Program-made: the position numbers and the translations under genes
IMG/VR virus record: IMGVR_UViG_3300011420_000169
Span: 1 to 31,009 of that record
Length of the DNA stretch: 31,009 nucleotides
Source: a virus
Strand: one strand, 5' to 3'
In this document: positions 15,768 to 23,509 of the stretch, one piece after another
Layout of the letters: the number at the start of each line of letters is the position of its first letter
Numbering within the stretch: the stretch's first letter is position 1
The notes under the pieces: model-generated
Databases searched by the model: none
What the model was told of the DNA's origin: nothing
What the model saw: only the letters and a program-made list of their open reading frames with translations

Positions 15768-15819
15768 AGTACAGTACATGCATGTATACGTAGTATACAT
15801 GCATGGGTAGTACAGTACA
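15768..15819. repeat. 29-bp palindrome flanked by 11-bp direct repeats
   Basis: A perfect inverted repeat (CATGCATGTATAC / GTATACATGCATG, 3-nt GTA centre, 15777-15805) flanked by exact direct repeats AGTACAGTACA at 15768-15778 and 15809-15819. The left repeat overlaps the palindrome by 2 bp. It lies in a 178-bp noncoding gap before a small gene. The structure could be an operator array, a recombination or resolution site, or part of a replication origin. Nothing in the sequence decides among these. Confidence 0.85.
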
Positions 15820-15832
15820 GAAGGGTAGTTAT

Positions 15833-16030
15833 ATGAAACGCTCGGATCTTTTAAACGGTACAGAGAGAGACTTAAATCGTGTTGAATTTTATCGACGTAA
15901 ACAATGGCTAGTCGCGACGTTTGAGACTCCCGGTGAAGCTTATCGTTTTTGGCTTGATCTTAAACGGGGGACCCATGCCTTGTTATATCAGGATGGCAAG
16001 TTAACGGCACGTGGCAATGGAAAGGAGTAA
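15833..16030 (+). CDS. Small protein (65 aa), unrecognised
   Basis: The ATG at 15833 is preferred, with AAGGGTAG upstream, over an in-frame ATG at 15803 that lies inside the palindrome. A 65-residue charged protein (KRSDLLNGTERDLNRVEFYRRKQWLVATFETPGEAYRFWLDL). The mixed beta/alpha pattern is compatible with a small binding protein, but no family is seen. It is 3 bp upstream of the next gene. Confidence 0.6.
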   Translation: MKRSDLLNGTERDLNRVEFYRRKQWLVATFETPGEAYRFWLDLKRGTHALLYQDGKLTARGNGKE

Positions 16031-16033
16031 ATC

Positions 16034-16282
16034 ATGCAAGCAATCGAAGTCAAATATCACGGACCTACGTCCAACAGACCTGCACGGTATACGGCAAGGT
16101 GCGACGCCGGCAGTCTTACCTTATCACGACACTGCGAAGCACTCGCAAGAAAGTCAGGCGGATTTCCTTGCGCTTGGATAGTCGCATCCAAGCTTTGCGA
16201 GAAGCTAGGCTGGACTGACGATTTCGTTGGCGGAGAACTTAAACACTCATGGGTGTTTGTCTTTAAGACGGGGGTGTTATGA
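16034..16282 (+). CDS. Conserved-type phage protein (82 aa)
   Basis: An 82-residue protein starting MQAIEVKYHGPTSNRPARYTARCDAGSLTL, with the middle segment EALARKSGGFP and a C-terminal LGWTDDFVGGEL-HSWVFVFKT. The pattern MQAIE-KYHGPT ... LGW ... G-L-G-YVFVF appears in many phage and prophage hypothetical proteins as I recall. No function is established. Its stop overlaps the next ATG (ATGA). Confidence 0.7.
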   Translation: MQAIEVKYHGPTSNRPARYTARCDAGSLTLSRHCEALARKSGGFPCAWIVASKLCEKLGWTDDFVGGELKHSWVFVFKTGVL

Positions 16283-16995
16283 GACTAGAGACCATATTGA
16301 AAGCGGCAAAGAATTCGATGATACACGGTCATCATAAGCCTCATTGTTATGGGGCTTTCGTAGAGGGTAAAGGGTACGTTAATGACGGTGGATCTGGTTT
16401 CGATAGGGCGGATTACTTGCGTCAATTAGAGAGAGACGTTAACCTTGAAATAGATCAAATGGAATCTGCCTCTAGTTATGGAGAACCGGGTTACACTAAC
16501 CCGGACAAAGGTATATTGTTTGCCAATTGGAATAAATTCCCTCCTGAATTGGCTTCGATCTTAGAAAAAGCGGGTTATGGGATTGAATGGTCCGATGAGT
16601 GGACTATCTGCGACTGCGGTAAGGCGGTTCGCACTTCGCCGGATTCGTATGGTTGGAAAGGTTACTACATGATTCTAAATGATTGTGAATTATTTTGCGG
16701 GGATTGCCTCAAGGATGACCTTGACCTTTACGAGGGTGCACTACTGAATAAGGTCCGACATGCCGACACCTTGGGAGTAGACTGGACAGCCCGCGGGTTT
16801 GAGAAGTTTAACCAAGATTCGTATGAGGCCGGTTTTCATTCGCATCAAACCGACAAGCCGCAAGACGTTGTTAAGCTTCTACCAAAAGATGTCGATTTCC
16901 TCTTTTCAATTCCTTCCGTGGGTCAGTTCGATATCTTTTTCGACTGCTGGATACGGAAAAAGGGAATCAACGCGGAAGGGGAATTAGTAGATTAG
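16279..16995 (+). CDS. Putative Cys-rich zinc-binding protein (238 aa)
   Basis: A 238-residue protein with an aromatic, acidic composition. A cysteine cluster ICDCGKAVRTSPDSYGWKGYYMILNDCELFCGDCL spans about 109-145 (CDCG and CELFCGDC), a likely zinc-binding treble clef. The C-terminal part (VKLLPKDVDFLFSIPSVGQFDIFFDCWIRKK) is hydrophobic-rich but not membrane-like. The family resembles conserved phage hypotheticals. The ATG overlaps the previous stop. Function unknown. Confidence 0.65.
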   Translation: MRLETILKAAKNSMIHGHHKPHCYGAFVEGKGYVNDGGSGFDRADYLRQLERDVNLEIDQMESASSYGEPGYTNPDKGILFANWNKFPPELASILEKAGYGIEWSDEWTICDCGKAVRTSPDSYGWKGYYMILNDCELFCGDCLKDDLDLYEGALLNKVRHADTLGVDWTARGFEKFNQDSYEAGFHSHQTDKPQDVVKLLPKDVDFLFSIPSVGQFDIFFDCWIRKKGINAEGELVD

Positions 16996-17020
16996 CCGGA
17001 GCAAAAAAGGAGTTAGGGTT

Positions 17021-17215
17021 ATGATGATACTATACGGTAAATTTGGAAAGCAAAAACGATTCAAAGCAATGGATCTGAAGAACTGCAAGCAAGTGGGTAA
17101 TCTTATCTATGCTTCTCTTCTAACCGATACAGAAGGGGCACGCGTGTTAAAAGAATGCACGGTTTGTAATCCAGAATGGCAGTTCGAACTTAGAACCGTT
17201 GGGAGGGACCTATGA
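17021..17215 (+). CDS. Small protein (64 aa)
   Basis: A 64-residue protein preceded by AAAGGAGTTAGGG, with a second ATG immediately after the first. It shows ILYGKFGKQKRFKAMDLKNCKQVGNLIYASLL and KECTVCNPEW. Two cysteines in a C-x2-C pattern near the end could bind metal. It overlaps the XRE regulator gene by ATGA (17212-17215), so both are likely co-translated. Confidence 0.6.
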   Translation: MMILYGKFGKQKRFKAMDLKNCKQVGNLIYASLLTDTEGARVLKECTVCNPEWQFELRTVGRDL

Positions 17216-17415
17216 CACCTACAGAATTAAGACGAAGACGTGCGGCCCTAAGCCTAACACAGCGTCAACTCGGGGACCTCCTAGGAGTAACCTATCATAC
17301 TGTGCTCCGATGGGAGAATGGCCGGGTGCCTATCCCAGGCATGGCAGACCTTTCCGTGGGGTTCATAGAATCAACGCGTTTCACTGAAAAACAGTTTGGA
17401 AGGAAACGGAAATGA
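17212..17415 (+). CDS. XRE-family helix-turn-helix regulator (67 aa)
   Basis: A 67-residue Cro/CI-type DNA-binding protein. The HTH core LRRRRAALSLTQRQLGDLLGVTYHTVLRWENGR (about 6-38) shows the classic Q-L...G-T...V-RWE pattern, and a short basic tail (FGRKRK) follows. It lacks any C-terminal dimerisation or cleavage domain, so it resembles a Cro-like or small antirepressor-type regulator rather than a CI repressor. It is translationally linked to its neighbours at both ends by ATGA overlaps. Confidence 0.85.
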   Translation: MTPTELRRRRAALSLTQRQLGDLLGVTYHTVLRWENGRVPIPGMADLSVGFIESTRFTEKQFGRKRK

Positions 17416-17594
17416 ACTATAGAATTGAACCGGTTGAAAACAGTTTGCTTAACCTTAAAGGTTGGCGTATAGTACGTGCTGACGGCGCTGTGCTTCTGCC
17501 TTTCACGACGAAACGAGAAGCGGAAAAGCTTATAGACTTCTTTGCACCGACGGCTTACCCTACGCAAGGTGATTACAATTTTGCAAAGGATTAA
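17412..17594 (+). CDS. Small protein (60 aa)
   Basis: A 60-residue protein (NYRIEPVENSLLNLKGWRIVRADGAVLLPFTTKREAEKLIDFF...) with beta-strand/turn segments GWRIVRADG and AVLLPFTTKREAE. The GWRIVRADG..L..F.TK.EAE..I pattern looks like a small accessory protein of unknown function. The ATG overlaps the XRE stop and precedes the serine recombinase gene by 3 bp. Confidence 0.6.
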   Translation: MNYRIEPVENSLLNLKGWRIVRADGAVLLPFTTKREAEKLIDFFAPTAYPTQGDYNFAKD

Positions 17595-17597
17595 GAA

Positions 17598-18245
17598 ATG
17601 ATTGCACTCGGATATATAAGGCGCAGCAAAAAGAGCGAAGCTAAGACGGTCTCTCTTGAGGAGCAAGCGCAGCGCATAGCGGACTATTGCGCGTCTAAAG
17701 GCTGGACACTCGCCGAAGTGCTCCGCCATGATGGTATCTCAGGGACAAAGCGGAAACGCTTCGTTGATATCGACGGGGCTCTCTTGCGGTTCGGTGCTGA
17801 TGCATTGGTCGTCTATAACCTAGATCGGCTTGCGAGGGATGCAGGGGGTTTGTTGGACGCTCTGAAGTCATATCAATCCAGAGGCATTCAAATCCATGAG
17901 TCAAGCAGCGGACTGATTGGAGATAAAGCCCTTGACCGGCTTATGGTCGGAGTGCGAGGGGTCATGGATGAGTATTACGCGCTAGTCATAGGCGAGAAGA
18001 CAAGCGACGCGTTGCAGGGGTTACGTTGGCAGGGTAAGAGGTACACGTGGTTAGAGCCCTTCGGATATCGTTACGCGGGGGGGCTCATGGTGGCGGACCC
18101 TACGGAGCAAGGCATCATTAGTCAGGCGCGTACCTTGCGCCAGGAGGGGCTTAGTTATCGAGCCGTGGTGAGGAAGCTTAGGGCGGAAGGGTACAAGGGA
18201 CGGTTGAATCACGAAACCGTAAGGCGTTTGTGTTTGCCTGAATAA
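17598..18245 (+). CDS. Serine recombinase (resolvase/invertase-like, 215 aa)
   Basis: A 215-residue site-specific serine recombinase. The resolvase domain shows IALGYIRRSKKSE with catalytic Ser at 10 (R8 and R9 adjacent), QAQRIADYCASKGWTL, HDGISGTKRKR (D45-R55), VVYNLDRLARD with catalytic Arg (72-82) and GVRGVMDEYYALVIGEKTSDAL, the long helix. The C-terminal ~75 residues (WLEPFGYRYAG... VADPTEQGIISQARTLRQEGLSYRAVVRKLRAEGYKGRLNHETV) form a short recombinase-type HTH domain. The size is far below large serine integrases, so inversion, resolution or DNA-cleavage roles are as likely as integration. AAAGGA precedes the ATG. Confidence 0.88.
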   Translation: MIALGYIRRSKKSEAKTVSLEEQAQRIADYCASKGWTLAEVLRHDGISGTKRKRFVDIDGALLRFGADALVVYNLDRLARDAGGLLDALKSYQSRGIQIHESSSGLIGDKALDRLMVGVRGVMDEYYALVIGEKTSDALQGLRWQGKRYTWLEPFGYRYAGGLMVADPTEQGIISQARTLRQEGLSYRAVVRKLRAEGYKGRLNHETVRRLCLPE

Positions 18246-18267
18246 CTATGCTATTAAAGGGGGGACG

Positions 18268-18399
18268 ATGAATAAATTTCTACCGGTGTGTGTTGCTGTT
18301 TTTGTTGTGCTGTTGATACCTATCGCGCTTCTTGCAATTATCGTTGCGGTTCGGGGTTATGCAGGGTTCGTAGCATGGATTTTTAAGGGGTTGCTTTGA
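18268..18399 (+). CDS. Small single-span membrane protein (43 aa)
   Basis: The ATG at 18268, with the strong Shine-Dalgarno AAAGGGGGG, opens a 43-codon frame (NKFLPVCVAVFVVLLIPIALLAIIVAVRG...). One long transmembrane helix spans about residues 4-28, followed by a short basic amphipathic tail (YAGFVAWIFKGLL). It could be a small holin-like or regulatory membrane peptide next to the recombinase. No family is recognised. Confidence 0.55.
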   Translation: MNKFLPVCVAVFVVLLIPIALLAIIVAVRGYAGFVAWIFKGLL

Positions 18400-18421
18400 C
18401 GAGTTAAAGGAGGAATGGTTT

Positions 18422-18913
18422 ATGGCAAGTCAGAAAGATCATATTGAAAACGCACTGAATCAGCTTCTTGCCAAGAAGCATCAACTTGAGGGTGAAGTGC
18501 GAGAAATCGAGGAAGCAATCGGCGCTTTAGCAAAAGTGCCCGCGTTGCTAGAAGGGGGACGGCCTTCCGTGCTGGCGTTCGAGAAGTCGCGACCGAAGTT
18601 TGAGCAATCGCAATCGATTAACAGGGGTCTTAGCGATAAAGTTCGCGCCTATATCGCGGAGTATCCCTATGGCGAAAAGATCGTGGTAGGGCCAATGATT
18701 GAAGACCTAGGAAGGAAGGGAGTTAAAGGTAAGCACTCTTCGTTATATGCCTACATTCACTCCCTCTTGAAGAAACTAACTGCTGCGGGTGAGATGGGGT
18801 TGCAGTACACGGCGGGCGTTGGTTACACAAGGGAACGTCCGGCCCTTTATCCGAAAGAGCCGGACGCCGTTCTAGTGCACACGGAAGGGTTGTCAGTTAG
18901 TGTTGCTGAATAA
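18422..18913 (+). CDS. Coiled-coil protein with a possible winged helix (163 aa)
   Basis: A 163-residue protein. Residues 8-45 form a Leu/Glu/Lys coiled coil (ENALNQLLAKKHQLEGEVREIEE). The region DKVRAYIAEYPYGEKIVVGPMIEDLGRKGVKGKHSSLYAYIHSLLKKLTAAGEM (about 71-125) looks like a winged helix-turn-helix. A helical oligomerisation part plus a DNA-binding part suggests a regulator, a reading by eye only. AAAGGAGGA precedes the ATG. It lies just upstream of the repeat-containing control region. Confidence 0.6.
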   Translation: MASQKDHIENALNQLLAKKHQLEGEVREIEEAIGALAKVPALLEGGRPSVLAFEKSRPKFEQSQSINRGLSDKVRAYIAEYPYGEKIVVGPMIEDLGRKGVKGKHSSLYAYIHSLLKKLTAAGEMGLQYTAGVGYTRERPALYPKEPDAVLVHTEGLSVSVAE

Positions 18914-19160
18914 TTTGACGTGAACAAGATGACAGTCATTGTCTACATGAACATGAGCGACCTGCACAACTTCGCCGTTTTTAGTGGTTATTTCGATTTT
19001 GACAGGCTCTTTGACAGGACGACAATCTTGACACCGAAAATTCTTTTCTGTTGTGGTTTCCATAGTTCGACTAACATGGCACTATTTGTACCAAAGCACA
19101 ATAGAGGGGGTACATTGTGTGCCTTGCTATTTTTTTTCGGTAGGGCATTGTCAATACATC
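18914..19160 (+). promoter_or_regulatory. Control region upstream of the small HTH gene and integrase, with repeated TTGACA motifs
   Basis: A 247-bp gap without a convincing gene. Exact direct repeats TTTGACAGG lie at 18998-19006 and 19010-19018, with a third TTGACA at 19028-19033. All are in the -35 sense on the plus strand. A TGTACC/GGTACA inverted pair with a 16-nt spacer lies farther downstream. No strong -10 was found after the TTGACA repeats, so these could be operator sites instead of promoters. Confidence 0.4.
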
Positions 19161-19340
19161 ATGCAACCAGGAACTTTAAAAACCCTTCGGAAAAAAGCGA
19201 AGTTATCTCAAGAAAAGCTTGCTCAAAAACTAGGAGTAGATCGGCGGACGGTGGGACGGTGGGAGCTTGGTCAAGTCAAAATACCGCCAGTTGTAGCGAT
19301 TGCAGTCCGTGCACTTCTGAACAAGTCAAGGCGCGACTAG
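19161..19340 (+). CDS. XRE-family helix-turn-helix regulator (59 aa)
   Basis: A 59-residue Cro-like protein. The HTH region TLRKKAKLSQEKLAQKLGVDRRTVGRWELGQVKIPPV (about 8-44) shows the canonical SQ-LA-LGV-R-TV-RWE spacing. Without the HTH core little remains, so it is likely a dimeric Cro or control protein. The ATG at 19161 is used because the upstream in-frame start at 19053 lies in the control region and yields an unrelated leader. The Shine-Dalgarno is weak, which may mean low translation. The integrase gene begins 39 bp after the stop. Confidence 0.8.
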   Translation: MQPGTLKTLRKKAKLSQEKLAQKLGVDRRTVGRWELGQVKIPPVVAIAVRALLNKSRRD

Positions 19341-19379
19341 CGGATATTTTTCTCCGGTCTGTTGGTATCGGGGGTGCTT

Positions 19380-20449
<1,070 letters not shown>

Positions 20450-20453
<4 letters not shown>

Positions 20454-20668
20454 AGCTTTTATATATAGGGTTGGATGGTGAGAAGTACACGGCGGAGTGG
20501 AAGAGTAACCCCGTCGGTCACTTAAGGGTGTGCAAGGCGGGCTCCCGTAGGGCGGTGATGTCACCGTTCATGAGCCGCACTCAAGCAGAAGAGTTTTTCG
20601 AGCGTATTAAGGGAGACGGCGCAGTGTTAGAAATCCATGACGGGTCTAATGGAAAGGAGAAGCACTAA
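20450..20668 (+). CDS. Small protein at start of replication operon (72 aa)
   Basis: From the ATG at 20450 (AAAGGA upstream, ATGA overlap with int), 72 residues (KLLYIGLDGEKYTAEWKSNPVGHLRVCKAGSRR...). It looks alpha/beta with a beta-rich N-terminus, and its stop overlaps the next ATG. No motif is recognised. It is first in the run of small genes leading into the replication genes. Confidence 0.6.
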
Positions 20669-20853
20669 TGGAAAGATACTTGTTTCTTGTGTCAACGCGA
20701 GAATGGGACGGGGACCGTGAATATTGGAGACAGAGAAACCCGCTGACGGCTAAAAGCTTGGACGATGTAGCTCGTCGGTTGAATGTTCCAATGGCGGACC
20801 TGCGCTTAGACGGAAAGTCACAATACACAAAATTTCCAAAGGAAGGAAAGTAA
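20668..20853 (+). CDS. Small protein (61 aa)
   Basis: A 61-residue protein (ERYLFLVSTREWDGDREYWRQRNPLTAKSLDDVARRLNVPMADLRLDGKSQYTKF). The start overlaps the previous stop by one base (TAATG). The segment SLDDVARRLNVPMADLRL has the look of a short HTH-like helix pair, but the evidence is thin. Function unknown. Confidence 0.6.
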   Translation: MERYLFLVSTREWDGDREYWRQRNPLTAKSLDDVARRLNVPMADLRLDGKSQYTKFPKEGK

Positions 20854-20857
20854 AAAA

Positions 20858-21034
20858 ATGGAAACTGACACTTACACGATCTTGGTTATCTATAACGATG
20901 GTTCGACGGAGCTAATCGAGAAGCTGGACCAACTCGCCTCTATCGCGTGGCTGATTGGGCTACTCAAGATGGAATTGACGGGCTCCGGGTTTCAGTCGAT
21001 TCGCGAATTTCGAATGATCCGCGATAAGAAGTAA
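20858..21034 (+). CDS. Small protein (58 aa)
   Basis: The ATG at 20858, preceded by AAGGAAAG, opens a 58-codon frame (ETDTYTILVIYNDGSTELIEKLDQLASIAWLIGLLKMEL...). It is a mixed beta/alpha protein with an amphipathic helix. No recognised family. It follows the previous stop by 4 bp. Confidence 0.55.
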   Translation: METDTYTILVIYNDGSTELIEKLDQLASIAWLIGLLKMELTGSGFQSIREFRMIRDKK

Positions 21035-21163
21035 ACAAAACAAAAGTGCCGCGTGGTGTGGAACTGGCGGACAGAACTAAACCGAAATGAGAAATCGGAG
21101 AATGGAATCTTGGAGAGGCGGCGGAGATATTAACAACAATACCGGAAAGGCAAAACGGAGAAC

Positions 21164-21379
21164 ATGGAAAACTATACCGCGCTCGTTGAGTATGTGAAAT
21201 CTCTTCAACACAAAACAGAAGCATTGATCGAGGAAGCCCGACGGCGGATTGTGTGCGGTGCGTTGCATTCTTTAGAAACACTCTGCGATATGATCGATTT
21301 TCACTTAGGTTTGCTGGCGAAGGTGCGAGACTATTTGCTTGTAAGGTGCGTGGCTGACGATGCTGTAACCCTACACTAA
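21164..21379 (+). CDS. Small helical protein (71 aa)
   Basis: A 71-residue, mostly helical protein (ENYTALVEYVKSLQHKTEALIEEARRRIVCGALHSLETLCDMIDFHLGLLAKV...). The ATG is preceded by ACGGAGAAC. The 129 bp before it hold no convincing gene. No motif is recognised; the composition suggests a helical bundle or dimer. Confidence 0.55.
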   Translation: MENYTALVEYVKSLQHKTEALIEEARRRIVCGALHSLETLCDMIDFHLGLLAKVRDYLLVRCVADDAVTLH

Positions 21380-21431
21380 AACGGTGTTTGTTGGGTATAA
21401 GCTTATAACTTTAACTAAAGGGGGTAAGTAT

Positions 21432-21950
21432 ATGGAAATAGGGCTAAATTGCAAGGCACAAACGTCGTTTGATGGTCAAAACCCGGCACTTGGCATACAT
21501 ATATTAGAGGGTGTGGACATGGATTTTGACCGAATCGAAAGGCGGCAGAAAAAGAAAATGCAGGCGGTTTATCAACCACCAATTGAGCTTAGGAATTTCG
21601 TCACCCGTGATCGGCAGGCGGTCTTGTCCGGGCTGAAAGACGAGGAGTTTGACGCAATGCTTCACTTCTCGGATAAGGCTTACAACGGGCCGGTTGCTTT
21701 GCGAATCGATGACTTTCCGATGGAGTTTAAGGCTGACGTGTGGCGGGCCTTGCTCCAATTCAATAAGCCTCAACAGAAATTTCTCCTTAATGTCCTAGTA
21801 AAAGGTATGGCTATCGAATTGGCAGCTAAGCTTACAAAGCGGAGTAAGTCGCATTGGCAGGATTGGCTAACTAAGATTGCCCTTCCGGCCTTAAGGGAGA
21901 GCCTTAAGGATTACTGCATTGATGGGAAGTTGGTGCTTCGTGGCAAGTAA
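21432..21950 (+). CDS. Protein with C-terminal helix-turn-helix-like segment (172 aa)
   Basis: The ATG at 21432 is chosen because AAGGGGG lies 8-14 nt upstream; an earlier in-frame ATG (21384) has no clear site. The C-terminal segment QQKFLLNVLVKGMAIELAAKLTKRSKSHWQDWLTKIALPALRESLKDY (about 117-165) resembles a sigma region 4/HTH-type helix set with a basic recognition helix, suggesting DNA binding. The remainder is unrecognised. Possible transcription or replication regulator. Confidence 0.6.
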   Translation: MEIGLNCKAQTSFDGQNPALGIHILEGVDMDFDRIERRQKKKMQAVYQPPIELRNFVTRDRQAVLSGLKDEEFDAMLHFSDKAYNGPVALRIDDFPMEFKADVWRALLQFNKPQQKFLLNVLVKGMAIELAAKLTKRSKSHWQDWLTKIALPALRESLKDYCIDGKLVLRGK

Positions 21951-22110
21951 GACTGACGTAACGGCACGAGCCGCTGAGAAGATCAAGCGGAAGTATTTCG
22001 GGGAGTGCGGGCACGAAGTCTACCCCGTCCTTGTCTCTGGTATGCGCGGGTCGGCCCTTATGGGGTGGCATTGCGAGACCTGTAAGGTTAGAGTGAAGAA
22101 GGTAAAATAA
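21940..22110 (+). CDS. Small zinc-ribbon protein (56 aa)
   Basis: From a GTG at 21940 (an in-frame ATG at 21922 is possible), 56 residues: VASKTDVTARAAEKIKRKYFGECGHEVYPVLVSGMRGSALMGWHCETCKVRVKKVK. ECGH ... HCETC provides Cys/His/Cys/Cys ligands for a minimal zinc ribbon, with a basic tail, which suggests nucleic-acid binding. It overlaps the end of the preceding gene by 11 bp. Confidence 0.55.
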   Translation: MASKTDVTARAAEKIKRKYFGECGHEVYPVLVSGMRGSALMGWHCETCKVRVKKVK

Positions 22111-22277
22111 TGAAAGAGCTAGGTATCGGACTTTTAGTGCTTGGTGGTTGCTTTCTACTCCCCCATGCAATTATTTATCTTTGTCAATTCGAATGGTTCA
22201 GGTGGGGGGCAATTACGTTTTTGGTCGGACTGCTGGCGTGGATAATCGGAAAGCTTAGATTGTCGGACCTAGCATGA
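22110..22277 (+). CDS. Small two-span membrane protein (55 aa)
   Basis: The ATG at 22110 overlaps the previous stop (TAATG) and opens a 55-codon frame with two hydrophobic helices, LGIGLLVLGGCFLLPHAIIYL (about 4-24) and WGAITFLVGLLAWIIG (about 32-47). Its stop overlaps the primase start (ATGA). It is odd for a replication operon. It might be a membrane tether or a superinfection-exclusion type protein, but there is no evidence either way. Confidence 0.55.
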   Translation: MKELGIGLLVLGGCFLLPHAIIYLCQFEWFRWGAITFLVGLLAWIIGKLRLSDLA

Positions 22278-22918
22278 GCAACTATTACGAGCACGACAGG
22301 GCGGAGAAGAAAGAACGGCATGCCGGACCCCGGCCCCCTATGCCAAAGCCCAATTACGATTATTGTCAGATGATGCACGAGTACCTTGAAGCCAGGAGGC
22401 TATCTTATCATGTCGCACGTGTTAATGGTTGGTATCCTACTACTGCTGTGGATCGTAGCCCACGTATTGTTATTCCTGGCGTTAATCCGCATGGCCTAGC
22501 TTACTATCAGGCGCGGGCAATGGACGACCATAAGATTAGGTATAAGTCCCCCGCTGCTTCAAGGGCTGACAGTATCGTGTTGGTTTATCCGGCTGAGGAC
22601 GGCGCTCGTGATAAGAGTGGGACAGGAGGGGCCGCTATATTCGAAGGCCCTATGGATGCTCTTGCCGCTGCGGGTTTGGAGTGGATCGGTATAGCCTTAA
22701 TGGGTAATGAGCCCCCGGACGGTGTGTTAGCTTACACCGCTTCTATCTGTGACAGTGTGCAAGAAGTCGCGATCTTACCGGACATGGACCACCCCGAAAT
22801 GGGGGGCTATGTCCTTGGCTATCTTGGGACGCGGGGAATCAAGGCGCGGGTTATCATTCCTTCGGAGAAAGACTTCGCGGACATGAGCCCCCGACAAAGA
22901 GAGGAGATATTAGGATGA
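22274..22918 (+). CDS. Toprim-domain primase-like protein
   Basis: A 214-residue protein with a Toprim fold: AIFEGPMDALAAAG (121-134) with catalytic-type E124, and PDMDHPEMGG (169-178) with D170 and D172, matching the E...DxD metal-binding pattern of DnaG/topoisomerase-type enzymes. Upstream, residues 32-100 (CQMMHEYLEARRLSYHVARVNGWYP and RIVIPGVNPHGLAYYQARAMDDHKIRYKS) resemble the RNA-polymerase-basin region of bacterial-type primases. No CHC2 zinc finger is seen, so it is short and lacks the usual template-recognition finger. It likely makes primers for the helicase/polymerase encoded downstream. The ATG overlaps the previous stop (ATGA). Confidence 0.82.
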   Translation: MSNYYEHDRAEKKERHAGPRPPMPKPNYDYCQMMHEYLEARRLSYHVARVNGWYPTTAVDRSPRIVIPGVNPHGLAYYQARAMDDHKIRYKSPAASRADSIVLVYPAEDGARDKSGTGGAAIFEGPMDALAAAGLEWIGIALMGNEPPDGVLAYTASICDSVQEVAILPDMDHPEMGGYVLGYLGTRGIKARVIIPSEKDFADMSPRQREEILG

Positions 22919-23109
22919 GACTATTAAATTGGTTGGGCTTCGTGATAATGACTAAAGCTCAATTTAAAATGTACTTGGATGAGGCATATTGGGAAGGCCA
23001 CGATGACGGTTGGATCGGGGGGAAAGATGAAGGCTACGAAGAAGGCTTCCAAAACGGTCAAGAAACCCAGTCTCAAGAAAATCAGTTTGACGAAGGAACC
23101 GCTATCTAA
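22915..23109 (+). CDS. Small acidic protein (64 aa)
   Basis: A 64-residue protein (RLLNWLGFVIMTKAQFKMYLDEAYWEGHDDGWIGGKDEGYEEGFQNGQETQSQ) with repeated Gly/Asp/Glu and Tyr/Glu-Gly segments (DDGWIGGKDEGYEEGFQNG). Its start overlaps the primase stop (ATGA), and its last 83 bp overlap the UDG-like gene in another frame. The unusual overlap makes one of the two starts worth testing. Function unknown. Confidence 0.55.
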   Translation: MRLLNWLGFVIMTKAQFKMYLDEAYWEGHDDGWIGGKDEGYEEGFQNGQETQSQENQFDEGTAI

Positions 23110-23509
23110 TGCAGGGTCCGAGCGTTGGGCATGTCAGGAGTGCGGGCTGTATACGGGTGAGCCTAGTCGTCCGCAGGTCCCCGAGGATTGGACTGGAAAG
23201 CTGCTGATTGTTGGAGACAATGGAAACCTTACTGGACGAGCTTTTTCACTTCTTCGTAAGCTCTGGCGGAGCGTGGGATATACGGATAGCGACGTTGCTT
23301 GCTTTAGCTCTGTGCGTTGCAGCGGACCAAAGGCCGCGAACATGAATCAGGTCCGCGCTTGCAGGCCGTTTTTGCTGACCGTTCTAGCTAAGCTTAATCC
23401 TAAATTTGTATTAGCTGCGGGCGCAACAGCTTTCCGGGCGATCAAGAATGACGGGTCTATAAACATCACAAGGAACCGGGGAAAGCAATTGAAAGTGGAG
23501 GGTCTATGA
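23027..23509 (+). CDS. Uracil-DNA glycosylase-superfamily protein, N-terminal part (C-terminal motif encoded in the polymerase gene)
   Basis: From the ATG at 23027 (GGGGGGAAAG upstream), 160 residues. A Lys-rich N-terminus comes first (2-24), then family 4-type UDG features: iron-sulfur-like cysteines C36/C39 (WACQECG) and C98/C112 (VRCSGPKAANMNQVRAC), IVGDNGN (61-67) in place of the active-site GEGPG motif, and FVLAAGATAF (127-136). The frame stops right after RGKQLKVEGL, just where family members continue with the conserved strand leading to the HPS motif. That part is found at the start of the polymerase ORF at 23870 (KVYATYDPASVL). The domain may lack glycosylase activity, as G-E and H residues are replaced. 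An alternative longer start is at 22979. Confidence 0.75.
   Translation: MKATKKASKTVKKPSLKKISLTKEPLSNAGSERWACQECGLYTGEPSRPQVPEDWTGKLLIVGDNGNLTGRAFSLLRKLWRSVGYTDSDVACFSSVRCSGPKAANMNQVRACRPFLLTVLAKLNPKFVLAAGATAFRAIKNDGSINITRNRGKQLKVEGL

Noticed and set aside
21093-21203. Possible 36-codon frame on the plus strand between 20858-21034 and 21164-21379
   Set aside because: No Shine-Dalgarno, composition is Arg/Asn-rich and low complexity, and it overlaps the better-supported gene at 21164.
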